Below, piece after piece: positions 60,209-64,000 of a stretch of 64,000 nt of DNA (its first letter is position 1; every line of letters starts with the position of its first letter). The stretch spans positions 4,043,744-4,107,743 of the forward strand of contig CM055111.1 in assembly GCA_029204225.1 (NCBI GenBank), written 5' to 3'. Under the pieces are notes generated by a model. It had not been told where the DNA came from. It made no database searches and worked only from the letters and a program-made list of their open reading frames with translations. Made by a program: the position numbers and the translations under genes. The stretch is from Diphasiastrum complanatum (Eukaryota > Streptophyta > Lycopodiopsida > Lycopodiales > Lycopodiaceae).

Positions 60209-61188
60209 ATGGCATCCATAAGTGCCTATCTTTTGGATTCTAGTGATAGATTGAACTCTTCAAATTATTCAATTTGGAGGTTAAGAATGGAATCCATCCC
60301 CCCATGCAAGATTTGATGAATATTGTGAATGGAGAGGAAGATGAGCCAATCCATCCACAAGAAGCAAATAAATACAAGACAAGGTGCAAGATTGCACTCC
60401 ATTGTATTAAAATGTATGTTGCAAATGATTTGCTCAAAGAAGTAGGAGCATGTATCTCAGTCCAAGAGGCTTGGGAGACTCTTCAAAAGATCTATGAGTC
60501 CAAGAATACCTCAAGATTAATTTCCCTCAAGAACATGGTTCTTCAATGCTTCCAAGGGAAGAGTGAGAGTGGACATCAATTTGTTTTGAGAGTAAAAGAT
60601 TTGAACAAAGAGCTTGCTTATGTTGGTGAACCTATTAAATAGAGTGAGCTTGTGCAAATAGTTTTGAATGGCTTATGTAGTGATTTTACTAACCTTGTCC
60701 AAAGCTATGCCATCATGGGAAACTTGCCTACACTTGAAGACCTTCAAAGTGTGTTGATGGCTGAGGAGAGTAGGAATGCTCATATCAAATCAAGGATGGA
60801 GAGGCTCTCCATCAATGATGGTGATCACAAAGCCTTGTTTTTTAAGAACAAAGGCAAAGCAAAGAGAAAGGGAGGAGCATTTAAAAAGGAGTAAGCAAAG
60901 GATGAAGATCAAGGAGGATTTACATCATCATCATCACAAGTCAAGCCCAAGATGGACAAATCAAAGATCAAGTGCTACTATTGTAGCAAGATGGGGTACT
61001 ATGCCTCGGAATGCTTCAAGAGGAAGCAAGATCAAAGGCAAGCCAACATTGGACAAGAGAAGGAAAAGATTTATCATGAGGACTCACTTATGATATCAAC
61101 TTTTTCATTATTAAATGTCAAAGGTGAAGATCCTTGGTGGATAAATAGTGGGGCTAGTTCCCACATGTCGGGTAGAAGGGAGTATTTT
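60209..61188 (+). pseudogene. Copia gag-protease (family E), multiply interrupted
   Basis: Starts MASISAYLLDSSDRL at 60209 and shows NYSIWRLRMES, a frameshift near 60300, ALHCIKMYVANDLLKEVG, a TAG at about 60640, then QIVLNGLCSDFTNLVQ, another stop near 60894, zinc knuckle CYYCSKMGYYASEC, and the protease motif as WWINSGASSHMS. The catalytic aspartate of D-S-G is asparagine, so even an intact protein would be inactive. The frame ends at the inversion breakpoint. Confidence 0.9.
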
Positions 61189-61635
61189 CCATGGATATTG
61201 GAAGGCCTAGAGCAAGTTCCTCCTTGCTCATGACTTCCGTAGACTTGGTATTGATGTGACCAAGCCTCTTGTGCCACAAATGATTTGTGGTCATCTTGTC
61301 CTCCTTGGCTACTAACACAAATTGGTTAGGATCTACAAAAGCATCAAGCTTAAACAACCTCCCAAACCTTCTTCCTCTTGCTATGATCTTCCCATTCTTC
61401 TTCATGTTGCATATATTAGTAGAGAATTCCACAATGAAACCATGATCTAAAAGTTGACCAACACTAAGCAAATTCTTAGTGATGCTAGGAATGAAGAGAA
61501 CACCATCTATCTTAGTCTTCTTGAGATCCTAAGCATAAGGGAATGAATCCCACACCTTCAACTTTAAATTCATGATCATCTGCTGTAAAAATGGACTTTG
61601 TAGGTCCTACATAAGGTGTGAGTTGAGAAAAGGAG
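61189..61635 (-). pseudogene. Inverted segment of copia family E (protease end to integrase zinc site)
   Basis: The minus strand reads, from right to left, SFSQLTPYVGPTKSIFTADD, LLSVGQLLDHGFIVEF, GRRFGRLFKLDAF, HLWHKRLGHINTKS and ELALGLPISME. This is the stretch that should join REYF (left) to KKVCEACALAKAHR (right, 61636 onward). The order and completeness show a flip in place rather than an unrelated insertion. Confidence 0.85.
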
Positions 61636-61778
61636 AAAAAAGTTTGTGAAGCATGTGCTTTGGCTAAAGCACATAGGTTGTCTTTCTCTAACATTATCAC
61701 TAAGACTACTCACCCTCTTAAGTTGATTCATTTGGATGTACATTTTGCTAGCACATGTCAAAAATAGGATGGATAAAC
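61636..61778 (+). pseudogene. Copia family E integrase start
   Basis: Plus strand KKVCEACALAKAHRLSFSN followed by LKLIHLDVHFAST, the zinc site end and first catalytic Asp region of integrase, ending at a stop just before the next LTR. Confidence 0.85.
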
Positions 61779-62879
61779 TGTAGCGGAAACTCCTACTTCC
61801 AATGCATGACTATGCTTGAACAAAGCAGTAGTGATGGAAATCACATTCAATCTTTAGCCACTAACTTTGAAATCGCTAGATACTAAGTGATTACGTAGCC
61901 AAACATGAAGTATTGAATTCTTAGACAATTTTTATCAGTTACAAAAGTAATACAGAGATGCATGTATTCGGACATATACTACACGCAATAAGCAGATAGT
62001 ATTGATTCAGAAAAATAAAATCAGATGCTAATGAACGCAAGACAATAGCAGATAGAAACTACGCACTCTAAGTTGTCTTTGAGTAACTGAGGATAAGTCT
62101 AAGTTAAGCAGCTATGCTGATAAGCAATAGCGCAATAGCAGCTCTAAAATATAACTCTAAAAGACTGAGCTAGAATGCTCAAGAGAGTTCAAGCTTGAAA
62201 GCTTGATAGAGAGCTAACTTGCAATACTTGCTAATTGATCTTGCTTGTTTTCATGCATTAAACTGTATGAATATGAGCAACTATTTATACTAAGAAATAG
62301 GTCGTCAATTACGATTGCCAGTTGGCTGGTATCCGCTGGCATCCATCCGGTTCCTTGTCAATGATTGCTGATAAGAAGTGAAATTGGTCGTAAATGTTCA
62401 ATCTACATAAATGAACCAAACTGTCACTTTTGCATATATAAACCAAAACAGCCACAGGCGACATTGTCGCAAAAAGATGACAGTATCGAGATTTTGCGAA
62501 AAATGTGATAGTGCCTTTAAATCTCATTTAGGATTGCCCTACACTTCACTAGAGTCATGTCCTTAGCATTTTGAGGCACTTTGGAGAAAGCGAAGAATGC
62601 GACATTCTGTCAAGTGAAAAAATGTGACTCTGCATATTTGCTCGCAAATCCTGACAGGCAAAAAAATGAGAAAAGTGACACTGCATTTTTACACAAGATT
62701 CTTGACAGGCGACAACTTCACAAACAGCAAAAAAAACCAAAGTCATAGAGAAAAGCGACACTATGGTAAAACTCTATGTATTTCTGCAGACTATGTAAAA
62801 ACACTTGAAAATCCGTAGAACTGGATAAACAACGAATGAAGATTAAAACTGATTAGTCGATTGGTAAGGAGAATAAACA
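61779..62879 (-). repeat. 3' LTR of copia family F
   Basis: In minus sense it starts TGTTTATTC at 62879 after a purine tract, has a TATA box (gtataaatag, near 62281-62290) for the LTR promoter, and ends near 61779 (ccgctaca). About 1.1 kb. The outer end is inferred from TG/CA and the abrupt change from family E sequence. Confidence 0.65.
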
Positions 62880-62890
62880 CTCTCCCTTAA
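62880..62890 (-). promoter_or_regulatory. Polypurine tract (family F)
   Basis: Minus ttaagggagag directly before LTR start TGTTTATTC. Confidence 0.75.
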
Positions 62891-62929
62891 TCTGAATCAT
62901 TGAATGTCTTGACCTTCAAACTTAGTTCT

Positions 62930-64000
62930 ACATAGAATCTTTAGTGTGTATCCAAACTTAATGCTTTGGTAAAAATATCAACTGTCATATCTTGCGTTCT
63001 ATAGTACTACAATCTGACCTCTTCATTGAGAACTTTGCTTCTGACAAAATGATACTTCAGTTCAATGTGCTTACTCCTAGAATGAAATCTAGGGTTGGCT
63101 GATAAAGTGATGGCACTTTGATTATCACAAAATAATGTCATCGGAGCATATTGATTAGGCCGATATCTGAGAGTAAGTTCCTCAACCAAATTGTTTCCTT
63201 TGTAGCTTGAGAGACTACGATATACTCTGATTTAGTGGAAGATAGAGCTATCGAAGATTGCTTGCGATTGTTCCAGAAAATTGGACCATTGTTGAGGAAG
63301 AATGTAAATTCAAAAGTAGATTTATGAGTGTCTACATCTCCTACCCAACTCGCATCTGTGTAACCATTGGAGAAATTGAGTTTGTCATTGCCGACTGCTC
63401 CATAACAAATGTAAAAGTCCATAGTAGCTCGAAGATATCTCATGACTCTGATACTAAGCCTTCCAATGTGTTATACCATGATTAGCCATAAATTGACTGA
63501 GAGAGTTGACTATGAAAACATGGCCTAGTATAGATCATGGCGTACATAAGAGATCCTATAATAGAATGGTAAGGATACTCACGCATCTGCTGCTTCTCGT
63601 GAATTATTTGGGGACATTGGTCCTTTGACAATTTGAGTCCTAGTTCCATTGGCGAGAGAGCTACTTTGCAATTGATCAGATTATATCTTACTAAAATGTT
63701 GTAGATGTACCTATGTTCTGTTATGTAGATCAACTTTTGTTTTCTATCTCTGTGGATTTGTATACCAAGGTAGAAATGAGCTTCGCCCAAATTGGTCATG
63801 TCAAATTCGGAAGATACCATTATCTTAGTTTCTTTTATCAGATCGGTACTGTTGCTGAAAAGCAATGTATCATCGACATATAGAGTGATAATTGTAAAAG
63901 ACTGCTGCACTACTTTGAAGTAAACATTTGAATCTGAAGAGCTAGGTGTGTAGCTGTGATCAATAAGAAAAGTATTGATCCTTTGAAACCATGCTCGAGC
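62930..64000 (-). pseudogene. Copia RT-RNase H, C-terminal part (family F), cut by the window edge
   Basis: Minus reading enters at 64000 with AWFQRINTFLIDHSY, then the RT active site LYVDDTLLFS intact (near 63880), EFDMTNLGEAHFYLGIQI and PYHSIIGSLMY. After a break near 63480 comes RNase H with YTDASWVGD, SSTKSEYIVVSQA and FCDNQSAITLS, then ADIFTKAL-like TVDIFTKALS before the PPT. This is the standard copia end and the only typical RT in the window. Frame breaks at about 63480, 63140 and 63005 make this copy inactive. Confidence 0.9.

Larger units (their letters stand above)
58729..61778 (+). mobile_element. Degenerate copia family E with internal inversion
   Basis: Plus-strand copia: 5' LTR (58729-59408), PBS, leader, gag, protease, then a 447-bp inverted segment (61189-61635), then the + strand resumes with the integrase zinc site VCEACALAKAHR. 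It is cut at 61778 by another copia LTR. Confidence 0.88.

Overview
The window looks like nuclear DNA of a land plant with a large, repeat-rich genome. The evidence is spliced genes with GT-AG introns, a plant S-type anion channel gene, plant glutaredoxin, presenilin and 2-oxoglutarate dioxygenase relics, Ty1/copia and Ty3/gypsy retrotransposons with the plant initiator-Met-type primer site, CACTA remnants and Helitron-like ends. Long (CT)n/(GA)n tracts and the lack of intact genes over most of the window fit a fern, lycophyte or gymnosperm as well as a large angiosperm genome. I cannot fix the species.

Layout. 1-2188: a broken 2OG-Fe(II) dioxygenase gene and AT-rich spacer. 2189-6742: a structurally complete copia element (minus strand, TSD gatac) that has gag and protease but no integrase or recognisable reverse transcriptase. 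6748-16082: a mosaic of minisatellites, hairpin repeats, microsatellites and two Helitron-like 3' ends (7526 and 16034), carrying relics of two glutaredoxin genes and a presenilin exon. 16181-17402: a truncated copia copy of the first family. 17792-19140: an unrecognised multi-exon gene with a ubiquitin-like end. 20640-25581: minus-strand gypsy-type gag sequences and an LTR with a long (CT)n tract. 26583-27455: another fragment of the first copia family. 27600-31020: hypothetical gene relics and LTR pieces. 31508-34817: a gypsy U3 copy fused to a 5' copia half (LTR, PBS, gag-protease). 35025-36949: copia integrase fragment, LTR-like repeat and the 3' end of a CACTA transposon with a DUF4216 domain.

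39430-47044 is the only clear functional host gene: a four-coding-exon SLAC1/SLAH anion channel (773 codons) with a G-box/TATA promoter and tandemly repeated 5' intron DNA. 47650-58728 is a DNA-transposon-like zone: a 5-exon minus gene with all splice sites and frames intact, a coiled-coil pseudogene and a Transposase_24-like relic. It is split by a young copia element (50415-56933, TSD atctt) whose 1342-residue ORF keeps gag, protease and integrase but carries a degenerate or replaced RT region. 58729-64000: a degenerate copia whose middle is inverted in place (61189-61635), interrupted by a further copia whose 3' LTR, PPT and RNase H/RT end the window.

The most unusual theme is copia families with intact cis signals (LTR, PBS, PPT, TSD) whose ORF stays open although RT is lost or unrecognisable. 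Two different families appear to share a related C-terminal tail. Such elements would need reverse transcriptase supplied in trans.
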